Part shown: in pieces, positions 20,462-32,000 of the stretch
How positions within the stretch are numbered: position 1 is the first letter of the stretch
How the letters are laid out: each line of letters starts with the position of its first letter
NCBI RefSeq assembly: GCF_000143415.4
Contig: NW_003314343.1
Coordinates: 186,813-250,812, forward strand
Length of the DNA: 64,000 nucleotides
DNA from: Selaginella moellendorffii
Taxonomy: Eukaryota; Streptophyta; Lycopodiopsida; Selaginellales; Selaginellaceae
Direction of reading: 5' to 3'
The notes under the pieces: generated by a model
The model's input: only the letters and a program-made list of their open reading frames with translations
Told to the model about the DNA's origin: nothing
The model's database searches: none
Program-made: the position numbers and the translations under genes

Positions 20462-20887
20462 CTAGAGCAGCAGTTTGTTGCTTGGCAGTTTCACCACCTG
20501 CTTGAAGTACTTGACCGGTATGGAGCCACTACTGAAGATCAAGACATTCTTTGATGTGTAGAACTCGATGCTCCTGTCCTTGCAAGCTTTCTGGAAGTTA
20601 ACAGTGATGAGAACCTCGCTGGAGTTGCACATGCTACTCGCAATCTTTGCATCCGGCACTGCCATCACTAGATACATTGGGTTCGAGCTCAGAGCCATGC
20701 GGATCTCCTCCAGTTCCTGTTTGGATGTGCTGTAGACACAAACTGGGGACTTCTCAATCTTCTGGAACAGCTGCTCGGTCTCACCATCAGGTGCCATTGG
20801 TTCCTGGAGTGTTCCGATGTAAAGTGCTCCTGTTTTGTCCACCATCTTGGTCAACTTTTTAGTCAGCTTGTCCATCGCCTTGATCAC
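20462..20887 (-). pseudogene. Unknown gene fragment
   Basis: An open frame of about 141 codons begins at a splice-acceptor-like site (CTGCGAG|GTGATCAAG) and ends TAG at 20462-20464. It is amphipathic, with GALYIGTLQEP, SPVCVYSTSKQELEEIRM and YTSKNVLIFSSGSIPVKYF. It looks like a real coding exon by composition, but I do not recognise the family. It lies beside fragments of unrelated genes just upstream of a Helitron Rep gene, so capture is a plausible origin. Confidence 0.35.
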
Positions 20888-20926
20888 CTCGCAGCAGTGT
20901 GGGAGCTGAGAGGTACACCTGACTTA

Positions 20927-20998
20927 ACTCAGATCTCTGTGGAACAGAACAGGCAGCTCCTCCTTGAAAGTCCTGATGGCATAGCCTATCTCCATCTA
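20927..20998 (-). pseudogene. DUF2358-like exon fragment
   Basis: The minus-strand frame reads MEIGYAIRTFKEELPVLF then HRDLS before a TAA. The FKEELPxLFxxDxS pattern is like the start of the plant DUF2358 domain. Only this short piece is present and nothing else of the domain follows. It is likely a captured or shuffled exon. The assignment rests on one short motif. Confidence 0.3.
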
Positions 20999-21622
20999 TA
21001 AGTCTCAAGCTTCTGCTCTTGAAAAGTGTGCTGCCAAGGACTTGAAGGTAACATCTAAATATAAAACGTATCAGCATTTGAAATTTGGTGGTTGCCAACC
21101 CTGCCAAAACTAATGCATTGATCCTCAAGGATTTTGCCCCTTCCATTCCTGACAAGAACATCACTTGAAGGTTGTTGTTTTTAACGTTACATATGACAGA
21201 TGTCGTTCCTATTTATACAGCTCAAGCAAGCTAAGGAAGATTTGCGAAGCACAAAGGCAAAACATGAAGACTTTCAGAAGCAAGTTGTAAGAATCTCATG
21301 AGAACTGAGTTTTACAGCTTATCATCCCTTTACTAAATCGGCCATAGTCTATTGTTTAGCAAGATTGGCCAAAGTTAATGTTATAAGCCTCATTATAATA
21401 AGAATCAAGCAGTGTCTATCACTTGTAGTTTAGATCCACTACCTTCTAAACCTCCTCAAAATCTGTGCATACTTGCACACATCTTGGATACCAGAAATCC
21501 CAACACATTGCAATGCAGTCCCGGCATGCTGCAAATTTGGAGAGCCAAGTGCTGAATTTTCTACAAAATAAAGAGTAGGATCTTAAAAGGCTTCTTGAAT
21601 GTTCTTTCGTTGCTGCTCTACA

Positions 21623-21815
21623 GTTATCTAGCATGTTAGGTGAAAGTCTGCAAGAATTCACCAGCAATCGTCCAGTCTTGAGCATGTTGCTACCAACTCT
21701 AAAGCTATGTACAGTTGACCAGCTTCTAGCTTTGTATGAGCACTGGGTCGTGGTGCAGGGATTTATCTGGGGAATCAACTCCTTCAATCAATGGAGTGTG
21801 AACTTAGCAATGTAA
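21623..21815 (+). pseudogene. Cytosolic glucose-6-phosphate isomerase exon fragment
   Basis: After an acceptor-like TACAG the frame reads [15 protein letters not shown] and then [21 protein letters not shown], continuing NQWSVNLAM to a TAA. Intact isomerases have a GNRPS...LLALYEH.. VQG.IWGINSFDQWGVELGK segment near the C-terminus, so this is that segment with substitutions (Asn for Asp, Ser for Gly). No other isomerase exon is present nearby. It sits between other gene pieces and a Helitron replication gene, consistent with exon capture. Confidence 0.65.
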
Positions 21816-22161
21816 ACTTGGCTTTCCATCATCTGAAACTAATTGAAAATCCAACCTTTTCAGGTGCTTGCATCCCGAGTTTGCATACAGATGAATGCTT
21901 CACAAAAAAACGAAAGCCCATAGAAGGATCTAATAGTCCACAATGCTAACCGTTATTTAAAGGTGAGAGAACTTGGGCAGAGCATGACTTCATAACTTTT
22001 TGATAATGAGTGAGCTCTTGAGCTTTGCAAGTACATCACTGCTAAAGAACACATGCAATCCGTGCTGCAGCACAACCCGGGTTGCTGAATAATATCTTAT
22101 TGCCGAATGTAACGAAGGAAATGATTTAAGATGAATGAACTTGATGGGAAAAGGGCACTGA

Positions 22162-23242
22162 ATAAAGTGTTACCAACGTGAGCTACGTGCTGAAGCATAT
22201 AGTGGCCTCTCAGATTTCGTAAAAAACAGAGCCGAACAGCAAGGGGTACGTGCTGGAAAACTAATAATACTTCCATCCTCATTCACTGGAGGCCCGCGAC
22301 AGATGAATCAGAAATACCAGGATGCCATGAGCCTTGTAAGGAAGTATGGAAAACCTGATTTGTTCATAACATTCACCTGCAATCCTAAATGGAAAGAGAT
22401 CACTAAAAACCTTCTACCTGGACAAACAACTGCAGACAGACCTGACTTGATTGCACGTGTATTCCATATCAAGAAACAAGAACTCATAGATGACATTTAC
22501 AAACAAGAAATATTTGGCCAGGTCAATGCTTATGTCTATGTGATTGAATTCCAGAAAAGAGGACTGCCACACTGTCATATTTTGTGATCCTTGGTAAAGA
22601 TAATAAAATCAGAACTATCGACAACATAGACAATATAGTTACCGCCGAAATACCAGATGCCAGAATACACCCAGAATTATATGAATTGGTTAAAAAGCAC
22701 ATGATACATGGCCCTTGTGGGCCTGAATTTGCAGACAGCCCATGCACGAAGGATGGTGAATGTAAGTCATGCTACCCAAGAGATTACTGTGAAGAAACAC
22801 AGAATGTCCATGGTCAGTTTCCAGAGTATAGAAGGTGCCAAGGACATACAGTCCTAATAAAGAATAAACCCATTGACAACAGGTTTGTTATGCCATACAA
22901 CAAGTACCTCTTACGTAAATACAGAGACACATAAATGTCGAGGTGTGTTCCACTGTAAAAAGTGTCAAATTCAAATACATATACAAGGGACATGATTGTG
23001 TGGAGGTACGCCTTCGAAGGGATGAGAACTCAACATCTGAACAAGTACTAGACTGGGACAAAATAGAGGCTTTCAGAAACTGCTGCTATGTCTCCGCATC
23101 AGAAGGATCTATGGATATGACTTACATGGGAGATCACATTCTATTGAGAGACTGGACATCCACCTGGAAAACCTTCAAAATATTTATTTCAATGATGGTG
23201 AGGAAGAGATTGCATTACAAAGAGGCCGTAAAACCAAATTGA
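22162..23242 (+). pseudogene. Helitron Rep (HUH) domain, frameshifted
   Basis: Open from 22162, the frame reads ILPSSFTGGPRQ, then YQDAMSLVRKYGKPDLFITF and CNPKW, and RGLPHCHIL with the HUH-type His pair. A frame change and stop follow at about 22585. The next piece (22584-22934) has HPELYELVKKHMIHGPCG and CYPRDYC. The third (22943-23242) has KFKYIYKGHD, matching the Tyr-containing catalytic region of Helitron Rep. These are typical of Helitron_like_N proteins. The three pieces lie in different frames, so no full Rep is encoded. In active elements this enzyme nicks and rejoins single strands in rolling-circle transposition. Confidence 0.85.
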
Positions 23243-23960
23243 CAAAATGGTTTGAACTAAACAAGATTGATGAATTTACAAGGACACTCTTGTACCATGA
23301 GATTCCTGAGTGGTATACATGGAATTCAAGAAACAGAATGTGGACACCACGCCAACGTGCATTCAAGGTGGTCGGTAGAATGTTAGCACACTAACCATAA
23401 ATTTTTGAAATGAATATGCTAAAAAATTTAAACTTTAAAGATTACTCTAATATTTGTTCCTATCACCGCATGACTTTGAACGTTTCTACCTACGTATGAT
23501 CTTGCTCTACAAAAAAGGTGCTACAAGTTTTAGTGATTTAAAGGTATTAAACGGTGTTGCATATGACACATACTGTTCTACCGCACAAGAAATGGGACTT
23601 CTACAGGATGATTGTGAGTGGGAGAAATGTTTAGACATTTCAGATGCCTGCAAAAGTAAGGTATCTATTCAGTGTCATGTGTTTATTTTGCGAGCTCATT
23701 GATCCCAAAAAACTATGGGATAAAGTCAAGGAAGGCATGTGTGAAGACTTGGTCCAAAATCACAACAACTATGAAGCAGCAATGCAACATGGATTGCATG
23801 AAATGTCAATATTACTCCAGGAACATGGCAAGAAACTGTCTGACTACGAGTTACCAGATTCAGAGTTTATAGGAGATAATGAAACAACAACTGAAATAAG
23901 CTGTGTGCCATGCACACCTGACGAAGTTGAATTACTAAAAACGAAATTGAACATGGAATA

Positions 23961-25332
23961 GCTTCACATATTTAACAACGTCTTAAATGCAATACAAAAC
24001 AAAAAAGAAACAAGCAGATTATTCTTTGTTGATGGTGTGGGAGGCACAGGGAAATCATACCTTTTTAACATGTTGATAAACCATGTCACTGCTTATGGCA
24101 TGAAAGTCTTAGCAGTCATGTGGACAGGAATAGCGAGTACTCTTCTTGTAGGAGGCTGAACGGCTCATTCAACATTTAAGCTTCCAGTAATCACAGAAAC
24201 ATGCACCTTGGACCTACGAGAGAATTTAGCACCTGCCGAGGTCATAAGAAGAGCTGACCTGCTCATATGGGACGAAATAAGCATGGTACCTGTTCACGCT
24301 TTTAAAGCTGTTGAGAGGGTCTTGCGTGACATAAAAAACTGTGATACAGAATTCGGTGGCATCACATTAGTAACAGGAGGAGATTTAAGACAGACATTTT
24401 CTGTTCTAAAAAGAGCCTGTTGCACACAAATTATCCAAAACAATGTGAAATCCTCACCAATATGGTGGAAACTTGTAAAGTTCTCATTACATACAAACAT
24501 GAGGGTGAACTCTGAAGAAAAGGAATGGTCTAGATGCCTTGTGAAGCTCAGAAATGGTAACCTACCTAGCCTCCAAGGATTCAACCAAGAGATTATAAAA
24601 TTACCTCTAACATTGACATCCAGAGAACAAATGATAGATAATGTGTTTGGATAGCATATACAACCAAATGACCCAAACCTATTGCAGAAAGCTATTCTCA
24701 TGACTTTAAATGATCTCTCTCTAAAAATGAACGACCAAGTTCTTTCGAGAATGACCAGCAGAACAATAACATACAGAAGCATTGACATTGTAGAAACAGA
24801 TTTGGAAGAAGAAATGTTGGACTATCCTGTAGAATTCTTAAACTCAGTAACACCATCTGGAATGCCTCCACAAAAGTTACAGATAAAAATCGGATGTATT
24901 GTAATGTTGTTATGCAACATTGACACTAAAAAAGGCCTCTGTAATGGCACTAAACTAATTATAACCAAGGCACTACCAAATGTTATAGAAGCTGGAATTT
25001 TACATAATGGTATGCAAGGAAAAAAAGTCCTCCTACCAAGAATCTCTTTAAAACCAACTGACGGAGACATGCCATTTATCCTCAAACGACGGCAATTCTC
25101 AATAAGGCTTGCGTTCTCCATAACAATTTGCAAATCTCAGGGAAAAACATTACAGAATGTGGGTATCTACTTGCCAAGACCTGTTTTTGGCCATGGTCAA
25201 CTTTATGTTGCACTTTCAAGGGGAACATCAAAGAAACAAATTACAATGTCTATTGAACAGTGTGAAGGAGAAGGTGTGCTCCAGAACCATAATGTCTATA
25301 TGAAAAACATTGTTTACAAAGAAATTCTCTAA
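23961..25332 (+). pseudogene. Helitron PIF1-like helicase, with stops
   Basis: It carries Walker A FFVDGVGGTGKSYL (about 24.03 kb), Walker B LLIWDEISMVP, GGDLRQTF, and C-terminal motifs ITICKSQGKTLQNVGIYLPR and GQLYVALSRGTS. A TGA at about 24158 interrupts GG-TAHSTFKLP exactly where Arg (CGA) is expected. A further TAG ends the frame at about 24652 before it resumes at 24682. The gene ends TAA at 25330-25332, 37 bases before the terminal hairpin. In intact elements this is the 5'-3' helicase half of the RepHel protein. Confidence 0.88.
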
Positions 25333-25369
25333 GATTCATGTCACCAATGTAATAGATGTCCTATCTATA

Positions 25370-25394
25370 CCAGCAGAGCTGGATTTCCTGCTAG
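25370..25394 (+). repeat. Helitron 3' terminal hairpin and CTAG end
   Basis: A 5-bp stem (CCAGC / GCTGG) with a 3-base loop is followed after eight bases by CTAG. This is the standard Helitron 3' end (short hairpin shortly before CTRR) on the same strand and side as the helicase. The next base is T, as expected for insertion between A and T. Confidence 0.85.
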
Positions 25395-25518
25395 TTAATT
25401 ATATAAATGAGTCCATTATATGCTCTGGATATCCACTATGGTCTACGATATTAAGGTCGTATGGTAAATTAATCTAGTCAACTTTCGAGGGTGTGAAACC
25501 CTTGTTTGCCCTTTAGCT

Positions 25519-27252
25519 ATGGGACTGCGAATTCGATCCAAGAAATTGTCTCCTCCTTTGCAAGAGAACCAAAATTCCATGGCGGAGGATCCGGAGAATG
25601 AAGAGCCAGTGAGTCCCGTTGGAAGAATGCTCATCCAGCCTCGACTTCATTGCACCATTCTCTGCATCATCGGCTTCCAAGACACAGTCAGCGTCCCTGG
25701 AATCAAGAGCAAGCTCCTCCAAACCTTTGCCAAGCACAAAAGATTCAGTAGCATCATGGTATGTTCATCTTCCCTCGCTTCAATCTCTTAACGCCTCTCT
25801 TTCTTGGGTTCACAGCAACTCGATGGCTCTGGACGCGAGAAATGGGTTAAACTCGAGTCAACATAGAGGAGCACGTCATTGTTGCAAATCTCTTACCAGA
25901 GGCCCAGAAGTCTGCTTCGCCGGTTGAGGACTATGCCGCTGCTCTGGCCGTCGCTCCACCGCTCGATCCAAGAAAGCCACTCTGGGAGGTCCACATACTC
26001 AACGTCCCGTCGTCGGATTCAGCTGCCAGTTGCATTCTAAGAGTCCACCACTCGCTCGGCGACGGCATCTCTCTGGTTTCCCTGCTTGTAGCAACACTCA
26101 GAAGTGTGAGCGATCCAGAAAATCTGCCAAGCATGCCACTCCCACCTCGAAAGCAGCACCCGAAAGGGTTCTTCGCGGGACTCTGGTTTGTCCTCTGGAC
26201 AGTGCTTGCTACGCTGTGGTACACAGTAACCGAGGTTGGGAGATTTGCAGCAGTCACTTTGTTCTCCAAGGACAGTTCCACGCCAATTAAAGGGTCTCCT
26301 GGAGTCGAGCGCATGCCTAAAAGAATTGCATCCACGGAGATATCACTGGACGACATGAAAACTGTAAAGAAAGCTGTGAATGGGGTACGTTACCTGAACA
26401 CCCTCTGACTGACTTGGATGTTGGATTCTTTTTCCTTGTCGCAGACGATCAACGACGTCATGCTCGGATTTGTTTCAGCAGGGATCGCGAGCTACCTGCG
26501 TGAAAAATCGCCAAAACAAACTTTTGAAAGCCATCGCATGCATGCAACGGCATTAGTAAACATAAGAAAATCCCCAGGCTTACAGGCAAGTGTAGAATTC
26601 TTTCAAGCATGGCCCTCACCGTGTTTTTTTCGTTGTTGTCACAGGAGATAGCAGACATGATGGAGGGATCATCCAAAGCACGCTGGGGAAACCAGATTGG
26701 TTATTTGGTCATTCCCATTCCACTGAAAGAGCACACTGATCCACTCGAGCATGTCCGGTCTGCAAAGAAAATCAGCACTAGGAAAAAGCTATCACTAGAG
26801 GCTCCATTTACCTATGCAGCCGGCTCCTTGACGATGAAACTTTGTGGACCAAAGGTCAGTCGTATGTCTTCGTCGTCCTGCAAGATTCAAGTTATGTCAC
26901 TCGCAGATCACAGCGGATGTCACATACAAAACGCTAGCAAATACAACTTTCTCGATCTCAAACGTCGTGGGACCTCTCGAACCGATGATGCTCGACGGCA
27001 ACCCAATCACCAGCATCGTTCCTACAGTCGTCGGACAGCCTCAGGTAAGCTCTCTTTGACGAGGATCGACTAAACCATGTTTTTTTTTTTTTTTATCAGT
27101 CACTCTTCATGCATCTCCAAAGCTACGCTGGAAAAGTAAAACTAGTGGCCACTGCCGCCAAAGACATCATACCAGATCCTCAAAACTTGCTACAGCACTG
27201 CAAAGATGCGCTAGAAAGGATGAAACAAGCAGCAATCACAGCAAAAGAGTGA
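25519..27252 (+). CDS. WSD-type wax ester synthase/diacylglycerol acyltransferase, possible frameshift
   Basis: Six exons: 25519-25758, 25816-26384, 26445-26585, 26645-26854, 26907-27044 and 27100-27252. The family transfers acyl groups from acyl-CoA to fatty alcohols or diacylglycerol. EEPVSPVGRM near the N-terminus, the catalytic HHSLGDG (HHxxxDG, about 26.05 kb), a hydrophobic membrane-like stretch (GLWFVLWTVLATLWYT) and a C-terminal NVVGP motif fit WSD/DUF1298 proteins and their usual length near 480 residues. The third intron uses GC-AG (CAG|GCAAGT). In exon 2 the frame breaks at about 25849-25852 (GTTAAACTCG where one more A would give VKTRVNIEEH), so this is either a sequencing error or a null allele. 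ATG 25579 is an alternative start and fits the family N-terminus better. Confidence 0.85.
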
Positions 27253-27341
27253 CATCTTAGAAAAAAGCAAGAACACAAAAGGACTTATTAAACATTGTTC
27301 AAAGAGGTCGAAAGGAACAGCCATTGCTGGCTGCTCCTCCG

Positions 27342-27588
27342 CTACCCTTCTATCTTTCCAGTGCCGTGAGCAAGATCGTAGATTCCGCGCGCCTGGATAT
27401 CGAGAAATAAGGGCGAAATCTGAGAGAAAAGAGGGGCATACCGTGTAGAATCCCGTGAAGAGCATGAGAGCGCCCGGGATGAAGACCGCAAAGATGCGAT
27501 CGTATGGCATCTTCAAATGCACCAGCTTGTCCACGCTCTGGAGGTAGCGCTGCTTTTCCCTCACGCGACGAATCTTGTCCGCGTTCAT
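27342..27588 (-). CDS. Plant COX7a-like small mitochondrial membrane subunit
   Basis: Exons 27442-27588 and 27342-27392, with a 49-nt intron, give about 65 residues: MNADKIRRVREKQRYLQS, a hydrophobic segment FAVFIPGALMLFTGFYT, then ARGIYDLAHGTGKIEG. This matches plant COX7a-like proteins of about 68 residues (KQ+FFQ...TYLKG..DKITSVAIP..., ending R.IY....GIGKKE). The role, a small subunit of cytochrome c oxidase in the inner mitochondrial membrane, is taken from the family. It is divergently paired with RbfA, the two start codons being only 99 bases apart. Confidence 0.7.
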
Positions 27589-27687
27589 GGCGCCTTCTCC
27601 TCGCTCAAAGCCCTAGAAATATCGATCCCCAAGAACCCTAAATAAAAGATATCAATGGCATAGTGCTGAGCGCCATTCGCGATTCCA
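27589..27687. promoter_or_regulatory. Probable bidirectional promoter (COX7a-like / RbfA)
   Basis: Only 99 bases separate two divergent ATGs of genes serving two organelles (mitochondrion and plastid). Both 5' UTRs and both core promoters must lie in this space or inside the coding exons. An AT-rich patch (AATAAAAGATATC) lies in the middle. Promoter function is inferred from position only. Confidence 0.4.
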
Positions 27688-28587
27688 ATGGCGGAGATTT
27701 TGCAATGCGCGAGCTTGGGCCGGCATTTCCAGGTAGAGCGCTCCTCTCTCGCACAGCAACGGTGTGGATTTCCAGCTTCTTCGTCTCGGCCGGCATTTGG
27801 TGGCTCGTTGGGCTTGGCGAGGAGGAGGAATGGATTGAGCACGGTGTGCATGGCTCATCCCAGGAGAATTAAAATGGTAGCACAGCAGATTAGAAGGGAG
27901 GTCGGGGAGATGCTCATCAAAGACAAAGTTTTGATGCAAGCCATTCTTCCGGAAGCGGCTCTCGGTGCTGACCTGTATCTCTCCTCCGTGACGACTATCA
28001 GTGATGTAGAAATCTCGCGGGACTTGCAAGTAAGTTCTCACATTTTTTTCAATGCTTTCTAGCCGGACTTCTTTCCAAGTTTTTACTCTTCCACTCTTCC
28101 AGTTTTTCCTCTTTCAACCTTGTCTTCATTGTTTCCTTTGGGCTTGAGCGCTTCCTTTTTGTTTTGTTTCTTTGAGTATCTTGGCCGACTCATAGTTTTC
28201 GGTTTTCTTACGAACGGTTCTCGTCAGGTGGCCAAGATCTATATCTCCGTGTTTGGCGACGAGCGAGGCAAAGAGATTGCGATAGAAGGTCTCAAGTCTC
28301 GAGAGAAATACGTGCGAATGCAGCTCGGGAAACGCATGAAGCTGAGGCTAACTCCCGAGGTTCGTTTCATCGCGGACGATTCGTTCGAGAGGGGTGCCAG
28401 GGTACGTTACAAAACTTCCACGCTCTCTCGCGCTTATCAAGTGCTTGGTTTGCAGGTGATTAAACTCCTGGATAGACTGAAAGAGGAAGCGGAGAGAAAA
28501 GAGCGCGGCGAAACTATCCCCGACCGCTCCGACGACGAAGACAGTGACTTTGACGACGATGATGAAGAGATCATCTTCGTGGAGTAG
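27688..28587 (+). CDS. RBFA: Plastid ribosome-binding factor A
   Basis: Exons 27688-28029, 28228-28401 and 28456-28587. RbfA binds the small ribosomal subunit and assists 16S rRNA 5'-end maturation. The N-terminal 55 or so residues are Ser/Arg/Ala-rich without acidic residues until QVERSS, as in a chloroplast transit peptide. The core starts HPRRIKMVAQQIRREVGEML and includes AKIYISVFGD and MKLRLTPEVRFIADDS (the KH-like fold ending in the RxxPELxF-type motif). The tail is acidic (DDEDSDFDDDDEEIIFVE). Bacterial RbfA lacks both the transit peptide and the long acidic tail. Introns are 198 and 54 nt. Confidence 0.9.
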
Positions 28588-28651
28588 CAAAGCAAGATTC
28601 GTGCGAATTCTTAGTGAGATCGACGACGAAGAGATCATCTTCGTGGAGCAA
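28556..28651 (+). repeat. Tail-coding sequence of RbfA repeated after its stop
   Basis: GAAGAGATCATCTTCGTGGAG, allowing for a base or so at the edges, ends the RbfA coding region and occurs again about 60 bases downstream (about 28629-28649) preceded by a similar GACGACGA run. It is a small tandem duplication now in the 3' UTR. Confidence 0.75.
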
Positions 28652-29090
28652 GGATCAATCGACATCGTGTCAAGCGATTGGTTTGTTGGTTTCGTCTCTT
28701 CTACTTTGCGATCGTGTCACGCAGCTGTGGGGCTTGATCAAAAGGAAGAATCGATTCGAATAATTTGGACAAGACCATAGAACGTGCGTTAAGAACAACT
28801 CATGGTCAAGTGAGTGGAAGAACAATTTTAAAGAGCTTTGGATGGAGTACGACAAAAAAGGCCATGCCACACCATGGCGTACGAACGAATGGGTCAGAAT
28901 CGACGGTCCCTCTTGTTCCCTAGCCTAGGGCAAATATTTCTCGACATCGACTTGGACGCCTGCATTGGCGCCTTTGTCGCGATCGAGCGTCATTGTCGGT
29001 GGTCCTTGGCGCTTTTCCCCTGCGATTCAGCGCTGATGTCTGAGGTGATGGCAATGGATGTGCTTGTGATCGCGCACTGAGCTCAATAAG

Positions 29091-32000
29091 ATGGATCGCT
29101 CGTCTGAATCGGTGTTGCAAGGTAGTAGAGCGACAATGCCGCTGGATTGCATCGCGGAGGACGATATTCCGCAGGCATCTGTGCCTGTGCCATGCTCTCC
29201 TCGCAGATTTCCGTCGCTTCCCAAGGCACTGGAGCAGGTATCGAGAAATTTGCCAAAGAAGGGATTCCGCTCCTTCTCCCACACCGGAATTTACTATCCC
29301 AAGCGGAGCCTGCCCGAAGAGCTCGATGCCGATGTCAAGTGCGTTCCAAAATTCTCCGCGCTTGCGTTTGGAAAATCCAAGATGGAGCTCGCTGCAAGCC
29401 AAGAGGCTCAAGAAGTGTCTACGAGCGAGGTAAAATCCTAGAGAAATCCTAGGAGGAGTTTTACATGGTTTTGGATTTGTGTGTTTGGCAGAATGTGCTT
29501 CCCAGGGCGTGTCGTATCAGAGTAAACATTGTCGCCGTCAAAAATCTCAAAAGAAGAGTACGCGATGTCGACGTCAAGGTGGCTGGACTCAAGCTAAAAG
29601 TGGAGAACCAGTCGAGACATTCTAAGCAGGTACACAAGCTTAAATCCCAGTGAGATCTGAGAGCTTGGTTTGCCATAGATATCCCCAGCGTCTGAGAACA
29701 CTTTAGCGAGCTTGTGTAGTTGTCCGTTTGAGAGGTATTTCGTCGAATGCACAGAAAAGAATGTGTGATTCACTTGATCATAATAGCGTGGACTAGGTTG
29801 CTACGCTGGAGTGGATCGCCAGGTGCGGTCAGGCAAGAGAAACAGGTCTTGTCCCACATTCGCGAGCAACATTTCCTCTTTTTTCTTTCCTCTGCTACCT
29901 GACCGCTTCTCTGTCTTGGGCTTCTCTCAGATTCGGGTCGGAGCGATCGAGCAAGATGGATCCGTTAAAGTTAACCAGAGCTTCACTTTTGACATCAAGG
30001 ATCCAAATGTACAATTTTTGCAGCTTTGCAAGTATTTTCCTACTGACGAGTTTGGGTGGTTGGACAGAATGCAGTTCTGCTGTTACACGTTGTTTCTAAG
30101 ACACGTTTTGGTGGAGAAGACTCGCTTGGGATTTCTACGGAAGTTCGTGTTGCTGATCTTCTCGATAAAAAGGGAGGTCTGATCTTTTCTCCTTGTGCCA
30201 CCTTATTGCTCTGTTTCATTTCAGGTGGTCAAGATGGAAAAACCAAGTGGTATGATCTTTTTTCAAAGACTGGGAAGAGACTAATGCCGGGGAAGGTGAT
30301 CAGTCTGTTTGCTTGACTTTTAAAAATGTTCGTTGTTGTCGTGTATTTGCAGGTTTTAATGGACATAGTTGCAGGAATAGCTGAACCGGAGCATGATATC
30401 AGTGTTTTCTTGGGTACATGGAATGTAGGAAACGCAAGACCGGTATGTCAGCTATAATTCTGGGCCAATTTGCTGATCTTTGGCAGCTCAGGCTGTGGAT
30501 TTGTCATCGTGGCTTCCTACAAAGAGCGAGCACGAGCTGCTAGTTATTGGTGCGCAGGTAGAAAAGTCTTTGTATGTTCCTGAGGACTGCATAACGCCAT
30601 TATTTATTTCAAGGAATGCGATTATCCGCCTCGACCACCTTTCTCGGACTGTGCCAAAGACTGGATAAACAGTGTAAAGTATGTTGTGCTTAACATGCGC
30701 GTAATGTAGGATTTTATTTTTTCTCTGAAAGAATTTGCAGTTACATGCAGGTCTTGCATAGGCCAAAGATACAAACTTGTTTGTGCTGTGTCACGAAGCC
30801 AGATCCGTTTGGCGGCGTTTGTGCGAGATGATGCCGAGGTAACTTTTTGTTTTCTACACAAGTGTTCTAGATTCGCTGTGCAGAAAGCCATATCGGAGAT
30901 GGATAGTGGAAGTGAAGCCACAGGAGTGGGCCATGTCGTGGCAAATAAAGGCGCGGTATGCATTGCTTTTAAGGTAACAATTCCTTATATTTTGGTCTGT
31001 GAATGATCCTGTGCTCGTTCTTTCAGTTTTGGGATACGGATTTGTGCTTTGTAAACTCACATCTAGCTGCACACATGGGATATTGTGACGTGCGAAACGG
31101 CAATTACCGAGGTTCAGTAGGACGCTAATTTATATACTATAATGTAACTGAAATTCTGATCTGCAGAGATTGTCGAGAATCTGAGCATTGGCTATCAAGG
31201 AATGGACATTTTAAGTAAATTTCATCATGTTTTCTGGATGGGGGATTTGAACTATCGTCTAGATTTTGAAAATGTCGAAGAGAGAACAGTTTCACCGGAG
31301 TGAGTAATGAACATGGTAATGCTTATTTTGACGTTTTGGAGCAGGAAAGGCGTCTGGCAAAATGTTGTCGATCAAATCAATGCTGGCAATTACAAGGAGC
31401 TCTTGGATCACGACGAGGTTTTGTTTGTTTCACATGTCCTTGGACTTCATATTGTGATTATCTCAGTTGACAAGAGAGATTGCAGCGTCAAGGGCTTTTC
31501 ATGGATTCAAGGAAGGGAACATTGGTTTTGCTCCAACATTCAAGGTATAGATGCTTATCCGAAAACTAGGCTTCTTATCACGTTTATTGCAGATGATTCG
31601 GGACACTTTATCTTCATACAATGAGAAACGTCTCCCAGCATGGTGCGATCGTATTTTGTGCCGGTCATTTGATGGGTGCTACATGAGACCAACTTCTTAT
31701 TTTTCAGCGCCTGAAATCTGTACTAGGTACCTCTTCATACGTTAACATTCCAGACACTAAAACTGATAAACTCATGGTAGTGATCACAAGCCAGTGGGGG
31801 CAACCGTGTCACTTACAGCATATGCGCTTCCTTGCTTGAACTTCGATGCTGACGGGAGAAAATGGCACATACTTGTAAGTTTCATTTAACGCGTTAGACG
31901 TACCGAGCTTGGTGCTTTCGTGCCAGCTTACTTCACTGGAGGCTCAAGGATTGCGGTCGTCAGATATAAACGGTTTTTCAGACCCGTAAGTGGTGTTGCT

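Larger units (their letters stand above)
22162..25394 (+). mobile_element. Decayed Helitron (Rep plus PIF1-like helicase, 3' end present)
   Basis: It contains a Rep HUH region, a PIF1-like helicase and a canonical 3' terminus: hairpin CCAGCAGAGCTGG (25370-25382), eight bases, then CTAG (25391-25394) followed by T. The 5' TC end was not found. It may lie well upstream and include the gene fragments at 20.4-21.8 kb. Several frameshifts and stops show the copy is no longer autonomous. Confidence 0.85.

Noticed and set aside
22584-22934. A separate gene after the Helitron Rep start
   Set aside because: It continues the same Rep protein in another frame, so it is part of the broken Rep and not an independent gene.
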